Source of the DNA: Bacteroidota bacterium
GTDB taxonomy: Bacteria; Bacteroidota; Bacteroidia; Bacteroidales; CG2-30-32-10
Direction of reading: 5' to 3'
DNA length: 6,803 bases
Assembly (NCBI GenBank): GCA_013334735.1
Contig: JAAXXA010000160.1
Coordinates: forward strand, 1 to 6,803
In this document: in pieces, positions 1 through 6,741 of the stretch
Position numbering within the stretch: position 1 is the first letter of the stretch
Layout: each line of letters begins with the position of its first letter
Notes under the pieces: model-generated
The model's input: the letters and a program-made list of their open reading frames with translations, nothing else
Told to the model about the DNA's origin: nothing
The model's database searches: none
Made by a program: the position numbers and the translations under genes

Positions 1-14
1 TTAAAATTAATAAA

Positions 15-416
15 ATGGGAAAAGGCGATAAAAAAACAAAAAGAGGTAAAATATTTATGGGTTCTTTTGGCGTAAGACGTCCTAGAAATACTGTAAAACC
101 AGTTATAATTGTAAAAAGCGCAAAAAAGGCTGCTAAAACAGTAGTTGAACCTCTTAAAATTGCTGAAATAATAAATCAGCCAACAGAAAATATTGTTGTA
201 AAAACTGTTGATGAAACTACAAAAAAACCTGCTGCAAAGAAAGCAACAATACCGGAAGAAACAGTGAAAAAACCTGCTGCAAAGAAAACTGTTAAAGAAG
301 TTGAGGAAACTGCAAAAAAACCTGCTTCAAAGAAAACTGTTAAAGACGTTGAGGAAACCACAAAAAAACCTGCTGCAAAAAAAAGCAAAAAAGATACAAA
401 AGAATCAGCTGAGTAA
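15..416 (+). CDS. thx: 30S ribosomal protein Thx with long KKPAAKK-repeat tail
   Basis: Small basic protein of the 30S ribosomal subunit. In Thermus, Thx sits in the head of the 30S subunit and stabilises the rRNA fold. Residues 1-25 are the recognisable core: MGKGDKKTKRGKI, then GSFGVRRPRN, the pattern seen in Bacteroidota Thx. The other 108 of 133 residues are unusual. Residues 26-62 form a Lys/Val/Ile-rich linker, and residues 63-123 hold four units ending in KKPAAKK (one KKPASKK), separated by acidic stretches such as VEET. The tail resembles the Lys-Ala-Pro tails of histone H1-like and HU-type proteins. The ATG at 15 starts exactly at the conserved MGKGD, so the start is secure; the 14 bases before it show no clear Shine-Dalgarno site. 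The gene stands alone on the plus strand and is followed by a hairpin terminator. Identity of the core is fairly certain; the role of the tail (extra RNA or DNA binding) is inference. Confidence 0.88.
   Translation: MGKGDKKTKRGKIFMGSFGVRRPRNTVKPVIIVKSAKKAAKTVVEPLKIAEIINQPTENIVVKTVDETTKKPAAKKATIPEETVKKPAAKKTVKEVEETAKKPASKKTVKDVEETTKKPAAKKSKKDTKESAE
201..383 (+). repeat. Tandem in-frame repeats encoding KKPAAKK units
   Basis: Four consecutive in-frame units in the Thx tail cover residues 63-76, 77-91, 92-107 and 108-123. They are 14, 15, 16 and 16 codons long. Each ends in KKPAAKK or KKPASKK. The last two units (288-335 and 336-383) are nearly identical at DNA level, differing at a few bases, which points to recent duplication. 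Such repeats can change copy number by slippage or unequal recombination, so tail length may differ between related strains. Confidence 0.9.
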
Positions 417-439
417 GATATAAAAGAATAAATCTACTT

Positions 440-476
440 TAGTGAGGGGTCATATATCATCCCTCACTAATTTTTT
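440..476 (+). terminator. Rho-independent terminator after thx
   Basis: A perfect 9-base inverted repeat, TAGTGAGGG at 440-448 and CCCTCACTA at 461-469, with a 12-base loop, is followed by A and then six T at 471-476. The T tract lies on the plus-strand side, so it should end the thx transcript. On the minus strand the same hairpin lacks a clean T run (only a broken T-rich stretch follows), so it may act less strongly for the murL-murD transcript. The murD-family stop codon (450-452) lies in the loop and the right arm is coding sequence of that gene. Confidence 0.85.
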
Positions 477-1820
477 ATATACCAGCCCTCTTTCTTCGAA
501 ATTTTTAAACATATCGTAACTAGCCGCGGCAGGTGATAATAAGCAAATATCATAAGGTTTTGTTCTTTCTTTTGCTATTTTAACAGCGCTTTCCAAAGAG
601 TCAACCTGCATAATATTTTTATTATTATTATCAAATAATTTTAAACCTTCAAACATTCTTTTCCCCGCGCTACCAATTAAAATAACATTTCTTATTTCGC
701 TTTCCGAAATGAATTTAAGAAAATAATTGTAATCAATTCCCCTGTCAAAACCACCAAGTATCAATGTACCTACATTTTTTAATGTCTTAACCGCTTCAAT
801 TGTAGCTTCTGGAATTGTTGCAATAGAATCATTGTAAAAATGAATACTTGAAAATTCTCCAACATATTCCATGCGATGCTCTAATCCTTTAAATGTTGCG
901 ATACCTTCAGCTATTTTTGAATCGGACACTCCAGATAATTTGCATGCGCATACAGCAGCCATAATATTTCTGATATTATGCTCTCCTTTTAAAAATCGTT
1001 CTGCCTTTAAATCTATTATTGCAGATGTGGTAACCCCATCAAAAAATAAGATTTTATCATTATTTACCATACACCCTATTGATTGAGATTGAGATAAGGT
1101 GCATTCAAAAATATTTCTTTTCAGTTTTTTATCAGAAATTATTATATTTAGTAGTTTGTCATCGGCATTATAAATAAAATTATCAGATTCATTCTGAAAA
1201 AGAGTAATGTTAAATTTTGATAGTTGATAATCTTTATACGATTTGTAAAAATCAAGATGTTCCTGAAAAAGATTTAATAAAATAGCAATATAAGGTCCTT
1301 TTGTAATATATTCTAATTGGTGTGAAGATAATTCAAATACAACTTTTGTGTCAAAAGAAATCTCCGGAAATATATCAAAAGGAGGAATGCCAATATTACC
1401 AACAAGTACAACTTTATCGGAAGTAAGTTTTAAAATATGATAAATCAAACTTGATGTTGTGCTTTTGCCTTTTGTTCCTGTTATTCCAATAATTTGTTTT
1501 GAAAAAAAATCTAAAAAAATATCCGTTTGCGAAGTTATCTTATTTCTTTTTACTTCGTAAGTCAAGTGATTAAATGAAATCCCCGGTGATTTGAATATTA
1601 TATCAAAATCATTCAAATTATCTAAATATTTCTCACCTGTTATAAATTTTGTATTGCTATCGTTGATCTTGTTTTTGATTTCAGAATTTTTGTCTGATAT
1701 TGTTATATCAAGTGAAGTAAAATGCGTCCTCAAAAATTTATAAGAGGACTCCCCTTCCCTTCCAAATCCAAGGATCAGAATACGTTTATCAATTATTTTT
1801 TTTCGAATTAATTCAATCAT
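450..1820 (-). CDS. murD: MurD-family UDP-MurNAc-L-Ala--glutamate ligase, probably the L-Glu-adding MurD2 type
   Basis: Cytoplasmic ATP-dependent Mur ligase that adds glutamate to UDP-MurNAc-L-alanine. The 456 residues match normal MurD length and all three domains are present: an N-terminal UDP-substrate domain with GFGREGES (18-25), a central ATPase domain with P-loop GTKGKS (115-120), ELSSHQLE (163-170), EHLD (187-190) and a likely carbamylated Lys at 202, then GEHNIRN (279-285), and a C-terminal domain with GLEHRME (312-318), GGFDRG (356-361) and LSPAAASYDMFKNFEERG (428-445). The usual NDSKATN loop reads NDSIATIPEA (330-339), so the Lys is Ile and a Pro follows. The gene is second in an operon after murL, overlapping it by 8 bases, which suggests translational coupling. 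The partner argues for MurD2 (L-Glu as substrate, product then epimerised by MurL); a canonical D-Glu-adding MurD cannot be excluded from sequence alone. Mur ligase identity is near certain; the MurD2 assignment is inference. Confidence 0.93.
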   Translation of the reverse strand: MIELIRKKIIDKRILILGFGREGESSYKFLRTHFTSLDITISDKNSEIKNKINDSNTKFITGEKYLDNLNDFDIIFKSPGISFNHLTYEVKRNKITSQTDIFLDFFSKQIIGITGTKGKSTTSSLIYHILKLTSDKVVLVGNIGIPPFDIFPEISFDTKVVFELSSHQLEYITKGPYIAILLNLFQEHLDFYKSYKDYQLSKFNITLFQNESDNFIYNADDKLLNIIISDKKLKRNIFECTLSQSQSIGCMVNNDKILFFDGVTTSAIIDLKAERFLKGEHNIRNIMAAVCACKLSGVSDSKIAEGIATFKGLEHRMEYVGEFSSIHFYNDSIATIPEATIEAVKTLKNVGTLILGGFDRGIDYNYFLKFISESEIRNVILIGSAGKRMFEGLKLFDNNNKNIMQVDSLESAVKIAKERTKPYDICLLSPAAASYDMFKNFEERGLVYKKLVRDDI

Positions 1821-3192
1821 TTAGGTTCTTCTTTAATATTTTTTCAAATGATTTTTCAAGAAAATGTTCATTATTATATTCATTTAAAAGTAAAGTAATA
1901 TCAATATCTTTATATTTTAAATAGCTTTTACTATTTATATAATGTTCTAAAAGGTATGGTAACCTATCTTTTTCATTTTTAAGATGCAAACACAAAGCGC
2001 CATTAACTTCGTCAATAGTTCCAACACATTCAAAAGGCTTAGTATCAGAAATACCTATCAGTTGATCAAAAATTTCCAATAAATTTTTATCATTAAAAAG
2101 ATTTTTTCCGAATATTTCTTCTAATTTATCTTTTTTTATAAATGGTGAAAGTATGATATAAGTAAATAAACATTTAGGACATACTCCGCACCAACTATCG
2201 GTTTTGCTGCCGGAGTTACAACTTTTAAAGGTTGTAAAATATTGGTTTGATTTTGAAAAGATTTTAGCTATTTGAAGTTCATTTATTGGTCGGAGAAAAC
2301 TGAAATAATTTACATCTTCAGTAATATATTTCATATAGTAGCTCCTGAAATCCTTTTCAAATTCGTAAGATTTGGAGTATTGATGGTTAACAGAAGTATT
2401 TTCAACTGTAGCCTCATTAGCGCTTGATTCATTTGAAAGAGCAATGTGTTTTTTCCCGGTGATATAAGCGCAAAACAATGAAATAAATGCCAATAAAGCT
2501 GAAAATGGTGTGTGCCCATTTAAAAATCCTTCATCGTTCATTTTCAATAAAACAGGATCTATTGAACGTTTTACCACTATAATTTTTTCATCTGTATATC
2601 CGGCAATTGAAGCAGTTTGAATACAGGCTTCACGCGGGTTCATAATAAGAAGAAGATTGTCTTTACTATATTCAGATAAAAGTTCAATAGTTACGGCAGA
2701 ATCTTTTCCACCTCCAACCGGAATAATTACAGAACTTTCAGCATTAAACGAAACCTTTACAGGCAAATCTTCAGATAAAGAAATAATTTCTACAAAATCA
2801 TCAATTGAAGTTTGTATTGAATTAAGATAAAAAAATTCTCCAAGTCCGTTATAATAAAGATTTTTCCACCATTTTTTTTGTTCTTCATTAAGAAAAAAAG
2901 GCTTAATAATAATTTCTTTCGGACAAGCGGCTTTCCAGTAACTTATTAACTCTACCATCCCAATATTAAATGCAATATTTGACAACTTTTCAACTGACAA
3001 TTCGTCTTGTTTAATAAAAGGTTTTAAAGGAATTGAAATTAAAGGTCTAAAAAAATATTTGTCATCAAGATTAAAATTATAAGAAATTTCAATATTTATA
3101 GCGGTTCTGTTTACATTGAAACTCTCAAATACAAACCTTTTGAATTGTTTTCTATAACTAATAAATTTAAAATAATTATCGCTTTTGTTCAT
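1813..3192 (-). CDS. murL: UDP-MurNAc-L-Ala-L-Glu epimerase MurL
   Basis: MurL inverts the terminal L-Glu of UDP-MurNAc-L-Ala-L-Glu to D-Glu using ATP, releasing AMP and pyrophosphate, in cytoplasmic peptidoglycan precursor synthesis. Counting from the ATG at 3192 (459 residues), a PP-loop-like GGGKDS (160-165) fits adenylation chemistry. Further conserved-looking blocks are NPREAC (185-190), HTPFSALLAF (227-236), NESSANEATV (254-263), VNHQYSKS (268-275) and a cysteine cluster C325-x9-C335-x2-C338-x2-C341 that resembles the zinc site of QueC. The frame extends upstream to a TTG at 3240, but the ATG is preferred: family-like sequence (FKFISYRKQFKRFVF) begins just after it, and a possible promoter element overlaps the TTG. 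The gene is first in a two-gene operon with the MurD-family ligase, the same pairing as murL with murD2 in Xanthomonas. Recognition is by remembered family motifs rather than alignment. The fallback call is a PP-loop family protein of peptidoglycan synthesis. Confidence 0.85.
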   Translation of the reverse strand: MNKSDNYFKFISYRKQFKRFVFESFNVNRTAINIEISYNFNLDDKYFFRPLISIPLKPFIKQDELSVEKLSNIAFNIGMVELISYWKAACPKEIIIKPFFLNEEQKKWWKNLYYNGLGEFFYLNSIQTSIDDFVEIISLSEDLPVKVSFNAESSVIIPVGGGKDSAVTIELLSEYSKDNLLLIMNPREACIQTASIAGYTDEKIIVVKRSIDPVLLKMNDEGFLNGHTPFSALLAFISLFCAYITGKKHIALSNESSANEATVENTSVNHQYSKSYEFEKDFRSYYMKYITEDVNYFSFLRPINELQIAKIFSKSNQYFTTFKSCNSGSKTDSWCGVCPKCLFTYIILSPFIKKDKLEEIFGKNLFNDKNLLEIFDQLIGISDTKPFECVGTIDEVNGALCLHLKNEKDRLPYLLEHYINSKSYLKYKDIDITLLLNEYNNEHFLEKSFEKILKKNLND

Positions 3193-3237
3193 ACTGAAAA
3201 TTGGTGTTATTTTTGCGTTCTTTTGAGGAATTTGAAT

Positions 3238-3245
3238 CAAAATTA
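3238..3245 (-). promoter_or_regulatory. Possible Bacteroidota -7 promoter element for murL-murD
   Basis: The minus strand reads TAATTTTG here, an exact match to the Bacteroidota -7 consensus TAnnTTTG. Transcription would begin near 3231, giving a leader of about 39 bases before the ATG at 3192 and leaving out the upstream TTG. No TTTG lies at the usual -33 spacing: the nearest copies are 11 and 30 bases away. In sequence this AT-rich, a chance match is likely, so the call is weak. The divergent yqgE promoter must lie in the same 99-base gap (3193-3291), which also holds the palindrome ATTTATAAAT at 3266-3275. Confidence 0.25.
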
Positions 3246-3291
3246 CATATTTTTTTCAAAATTGTATTTATAAATCAAAAAATGAACACTT

Positions 3292-3855
3292 ATGAAAACT
3301 TCAACTATTAAACCGGAACAAGGCTCATTACTTATATCCGAACCGTATTTGAGAGATTATTATTTCAGGCGTTCAGTAATTTTACTCGCTGAACATAATT
3401 CAGATGGTTCTTTCGGATTAATAATTAACAAGCCCCTTGATATTAAACTAAACGAAGTAATTCTGGACTTTCCTGATTTTAATACAAATATATATATTGG
3501 AGGTCCTGTACAAACAGACAGATTATTTATACTTCATTCTTTAGGCAGGAAAATTACAGAAAGTCATAAAATTATGGAAGGGCTTTACTGGGGTGGGAAA
3601 ATTGAAACCATTAAATCAATGATTGAAGATAAAAAAATAAGCAGTAAAGACATTCGTTTTTTCATTGGATATTCAGGATGGGATAAAAGCCAACTTGAAA
3701 AAGAAATGGAAGCGCTTTCGTGGGTAGTTTCTAAAACAAAACCCAACAACTTTTTATTTGAATCGCCCGAAGATATGTGGAAAAATCTACTTAAAACTAT
3801 GGGGCAGAATTATGCAATGTGGGTTTACTCTCCTATAGATCCATTGATGAATTAA
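3292..3855 (+). CDS. yqgE: YqgE/AlgH family protein (UPF0301)
   Basis: A 187-residue soluble protein of the YqgE/AlgH family, the usual length for the family. Landmarks are GSLLISEPYL (11-20), RSVILLAEHN (27-36), GSFGLIINKP (39-48), YIGGPV (68-73), LHSLG (81-85) and GYSGW (126-130). The C-terminus, ending in YSPIDPLMN, is the form I associate with Bacteroidota members. The family fold is known from structures, but its biochemical role is unsettled; AlgH was first linked to alginate regulation in Pseudomonas, which need not apply here. There is no signal peptide or membrane segment, so it should be cytoplasmic. The ATG at 3292 is the only start that fits the family N-terminus; another ATG at 3282 is out of frame and closes after nine codons. 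The gene is divergent from murL and converges on the propeller gene with 12 bases between the stops. No terminator is visible there. Confidence 0.93.
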   Translation: MKTSTIKPEQGSLLISEPYLRDYYFRRSVILLAEHNSDGSFGLIINKPLDIKLNEVILDFPDFNTNIYIGGPVQTDRLFILHSLGRKITESHKIMEGLYWGGKIETIKSMIEDKKISSKDIRFFIGYSGWDKSQLEKEMEALSWVVSKTKPNNFLFESPEDMWKNLLKTMGQNYAMWVYSPIDPLMN

Positions 3856-3867
3856 TAATATTTTCAA

Positions 3868-6606
3868 CTATTTAACAACAATTATTTTCTTTGTTATTAC
3901 TTCACTCCCTGTAACAATTTTAAGATAATACAAACCATTTTCAGAAAGTTCAATATTGAGATTTTTTTGACCATTAACATTAATTGTTTTCACCAATTGA
4001 CCTATGGAATTTGAGATACAGATGTTTTTTGTATCAGGTGTTAATGTAATTGTGAAAGCGCTATTTGTTGGATTTGGAAATATTTTTATTGAATTTTCTT
4101 TATCAGGTTCATTTATTCCAACATAAACATAATTAAATATTGCCGAAATAGCAGCACATCCATTACTATCGGTTGTTTCAACGGTATAATCTCCGTTTTC
4201 TAAAGGTAAATAAATAGAATCAGTTCCATTAACAATTAAATCATTCAAATACCATTGATATGTTGATGCAATTGATGAAAACAATGTATCTCCAATCATA
4301 GTAATTGTTGGAATAGCGGGGTTGTCATAAACAGTAATTATTGTAGGCGAAGAAGTTGCAGAACAACCAAAATTATTGTAAACAGTTACAAAATAACTAC
4401 CCGAATCTAAAGCTGATATTGATTGAGTTATTGACGAATCTGACCAAAAATAATTATTTGCAATATCTGAAGTCAAAATAACGCTGTCCCCATGACAAAA
4501 GGGGATAGTACCAATAGCCGTAATTGTGGGGATAGGTGGATTATCATTTATAGTAACTTTTGTTGAAAGAGAAGTTGCAGAACAGCCAAGAATATTGTAA
4601 ACAGTTACATTATAACTTCCCGAATCTAATACTGTTATTGTTTGATTTGTTGAAGAGTCGGACCAAAAATAATTATATGCAATATTTGATGTTAAAGTAA
4701 TGCTGTCGCCATGGCAAAAAGAAGTTATACCACCGGGAGTAATAAATGCGAGAGGTATAGTATCAACTACGGCACTTGTAGTTGCTGATGAACTTGTACA
4801 ACCATTAAGCGAAGCGGAAACGCTATAAGAACCAACCATTGCAGCTGTTGCAGTTAAACTCACTGTTGGATTTTGCACATTAGAGGTGAATCCCGAGGGA
4901 CCTGTCCATGAATAAGTACAAACTGTATCTGATGAAGCAGTAAGAGAGAGTGTGTCGCCAACACATATAGGTCCATTGTTCGTAACAACAGGCGCAGAAG
5001 GCATAAATTTAATAAATACGTCTGTAGTTCCTGATGCAACCGGAATTCCTCCAACAGAAACTGTAAGAAAATATACCCCCGTAATTGTGTCAGTTGTGTT
5101 TAAAATATCAGGATTTTGGAGTAATGAAGTATATCCGTCGAGCCCCGTCCATGAATATGTTGCTCCGGAAAGTGGCGAAGCAGATAAAGATACTGTTGAT
5201 CCAACGCAAACGGGACCATTATTATCTGCAATGCTAAGTTTAGCAATAAAACCATCACCATTACCGGCATCAGTCAGAATATCGCTGCCAAATGCAATTG
5301 TAGGACTTTTGAATAATCCTGTAATATATTCATTATTGTATTTGTCAATAGCAATGCCATATCCATTATCATCTAATGTACCACCTGCGCTTTTTGCCCA
5401 TAAAGCGGTTCCTGAAGAATCATATTTTACAACAAAAATATCACTGCCACCCGCTTTTATTAATGTGTCGTTGCCAAAAATAATAGAATCACTGCTAAAA
5501 GAACCCAAAAGATCGTAATTATCATAATTATCAACAAAAATGGTGTTAGCAACATCTCCCCCACTACCACCGGCACTTTTAGTCCACAATTCATTTCCCG
5601 AAGAGTTGTATTTAGTAATAAAAACATCAAAGTTTCCTTCGTTTGATAAAGTGTCGTCGCCAAAAATTAATTGAGAACTTCCAAACCATCCTGTAATGCA
5701 AACATTATCTAATCTGTCAGCAACTATACCCGTACCGAAATCCATAGCAGTTCCGCCTGCGCATTTTGCCCACAAAGCGGTTCCTGAAGAATCATATTTT
5801 GCGATAAAAATATCACTCGAACCATTATTAGCCAAGTTTGTTGCGCCTATTGTAAAAGAAGTACTATTAAAATATCCTATTACGAATACATTATCATAAC
5901 TATCAGTAGTAATTCCGCTACCCTCTTCATGGCTAACCCCTGCTTCGCTTTTTGCCCATATAACAGCCCCTGTCGAGTCATATTTTGCAATGAAAATGTC
6001 TCTAGTATTACTTCCTGAATTTGTTAAAGTATAACTTTCTAAAGCGATAGAAGCGCTTTGAAAACTACCTGTAATTAAAATATTGCCTACTTTATCTGTT
6101 TTAATACTATTTGCAACATCTTCACTACTTCCACCAACGCTTTTAGCCCATAACACATTACCCGAAGAATCGTATTTGGCAATAAAAATATCACGCGTAT
6201 CACTACCGGAATTTGTTAAAGTAGAGCTGCCAAATATTATTGAAGGGCTTTTAAATGCGCCGGCAAGATAAATACTCCCAGCGCTATCAACAGTTATACT
6301 ATTCACAAAATCATCACCTGTTCCTCCTACACTTTTTGCCCATACCACGTTTCCATGAATATCATTTTTCCCAATAAAAATATCATTATTACCTGCATTA
6401 TTCAAAGTAATACTGCCAAAAGAAATAGAAGCGCTTGTGTAAACTCCCGCATAATATACATTACCAAACTTATCGGTTATAATACAACTTCCCCGATCAA
6501 CAGCAGCGCCGCCAGCGCTATAAGCCCATATATTATTAGGCTTTTGTGCAAATGATAATATATTAATTACAACAAAAATAAAAAGTGAGAGAAACTGTTT
6601 TTTCAT
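3868..6606 (-). CDS. Secreted SBBP-type beta-propeller / Ig-like protein with T9SS type A sorting domain
   Basis: A 912-residue exported protein with no enzyme motif. Residues 1-20 are a signal peptide (basic MKK, hydrophobic core, LSFA), probably cut before Gln21. Residues 27-459 hold seven repeats of 62-64 residues (last one shorter), each starting WAKSxGG and ending DIFIAKYDSSG, the SBBP pattern; seven units fit a complete seven-bladed beta-propeller. Residues 460-828 form about five Ig-like/PKD-like domains with motifs such as GPxCVGDTLSL, YSWTGP, FCHGDS and GCSAT; the third and fourth are near copies, each with two Cys. Residues 829-912 are a T9SS type A sorting domain with FPNP (843-846) and the ending KKIIVVK. 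The protein is therefore expected to cross the outer membrane by T9SS and be released or anchored at the cell surface. An adhesive or structural role is inferred from architecture only. The ATG at 6606 fits the signal peptide start. No convincing promoter was found upstream. Confidence 0.9.
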   Translation of the reverse strand: MKKQFLSLFIFVVINILSFAQKPNNIWAYSAGGAAVDRGSCIITDKFGNVYYAGVYTSASISFGSITLNNAGNNDIFIGKNDIHGNVVWAKSVGGTGDDFVNSITVDSAGSIYLAGAFKSPSIIFGSSTLTNSGSDTRDIFIAKYDSSGNVLWAKSVGGSSEDVANSIKTDKVGNILITGSFQSASIALESYTLTNSGSNTRDIFIAKYDSTGAVIWAKSEAGVSHEEGSGITTDSYDNVFVIGYFNSTSFTIGATNLANNGSSDIFIAKYDSSGTALWAKCAGGTAMDFGTGIVADRLDNVCITGWFGSSQLIFGDDTLSNEGNFDVFITKYNSSGNELWTKSAGGSGGDVANTIFVDNYDNYDLLGSFSSDSIIFGNDTLIKAGGSDIFVVKYDSSGTALWAKSAGGTLDDNGYGIAIDKYNNEYITGLFKSPTIAFGSDILTDAGNGDGFIAKLSIADNNGPVCVGSTVSLSASPLSGATYSWTGLDGYTSLLQNPDILNTTDTITGVYFLTVSVGGIPVASGTTDVFIKFMPSAPVVTNNGPICVGDTLSLTASSDTVCTYSWTGPSGFTSNVQNPTVSLTATAAMVGSYSVSASLNGCTSSSATTSAVVDTIPLAFITPGGITSFCHGDSITLTSNIAYNYFWSDSSTNQTITVLDSGSYNVTVYNILGCSATSLSTKVTINDNPPIPTITAIGTIPFCHGDSVILTSDIANNYFWSDSSITQSISALDSGSYFVTVYNNFGCSATSSPTIITVYDNPAIPTITMIGDTLFSSIASTYQWYLNDLIVNGTDSIYLPLENGDYTVETTDSNGCAAISAIFNYVYVGINEPDKENSIKIFPNPTNSAFTITLTPDTKNICISNSIGQLVKTINVNGQKNLNIELSENGLYYLKIVTGSEVITKKIIVVK
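4318..4719 (-). repeat. Duplicated Ig-like domain pair
   Basis: Residues 630-690 (4719-4537) and 703-763 (4500-4318) align without gaps and share about 43 of 61 residues. Both hold FCHGDS, NYFWSDSS, LDSGSY, VTVYN and GCSATS. The DNA is also similar throughout, which indicates a fairly recent tandem duplication of one domain. Each copy has two Cys (631/675 and 704/748) placed as for an intradomain disulfide. Confidence 0.85.
5230..6528 (-). repeat. Seven tandem SBBP repeat units (propeller blades)
   Basis: Protein residues 27-459 divide into seven units that start at Trp27, 89, 153, 217, 279, 341 and 403, giving spacings of 62, 64, 64, 62, 62 and 62 residues (about 190 bases). The shared pattern is W-A-K-S-x-G-G, then D-x-x-G-N-x-x-x-x-G, F/I-G, L-x-N-x-G and D-I-F-I-A-K-Y-D. 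The spacers between motifs have diverged, while the blade junctions stay close even at DNA level: 5392-5445 and 5764-5817 differ at about four bases. Confidence 0.88.
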
Positions 6607-6741
6607 TATTATATGTTTTTATATTTATTTTATGGATGGGTTGTTAAATAAGTTTTTTTAAGAAAAATTTTAATTTATACTAATAGAAAATAAAGAATGA
6701 AAAAAAATTGGTTATATAAATAAACTGTTGTTACATATGTT
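6607..6741. other. AT-rich leader upstream of the secreted propeller gene
   Basis: These 135 bases between the propeller gene start and the end of a possible upstream gene are extremely AT-rich. I see no hairpin with a T run, no exact TAnnTTTG with a TTTG at promoter spacing, and no open frame of note. The promoter of the propeller gene presumably lies here but cannot be placed. Confidence 0.4.

Noticed and set aside
201..383. Repeat block considered as a CRISPR or intergenic repeat array
   Set aside because: The units are in frame within thx, contiguous without unique spacers, and of codon-multiple length.
176..388. 70-residue minus-strand frame rich in Phe, opposite thx
   Set aside because: Its periodic FFAAGFF pattern is just the reverse complement of the KKPAAKK repeats.
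3266..3275. Palindrome ATTTATAAAT between yqgE and murL as an operator
   Set aside because: A 10-base AT palindrome is expected by chance in sequence this AT-rich, and its flanks do not extend the symmetry.
3856..3900. Weak inverted repeat near the convergent stops of yqgE and the propeller gene
   Set aside because: The stem is AT-only with a mismatch and no T run follows on either strand, so it is not called as a terminator.
4952..5518. 188-residue open frame on the plus strand inside the propeller gene
   Set aside because: It lies antisense to a well supported repeat protein, its sequence (many Pro/Ser/Leu) mirrors the repeat codons of the other strand, and no family motif is visible.
5696..6555. 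Three short plus-strand frames (62-67 residues) with similar sequences
   Set aside because: They recur because they are antisense to the propeller repeats; they have no independent support.
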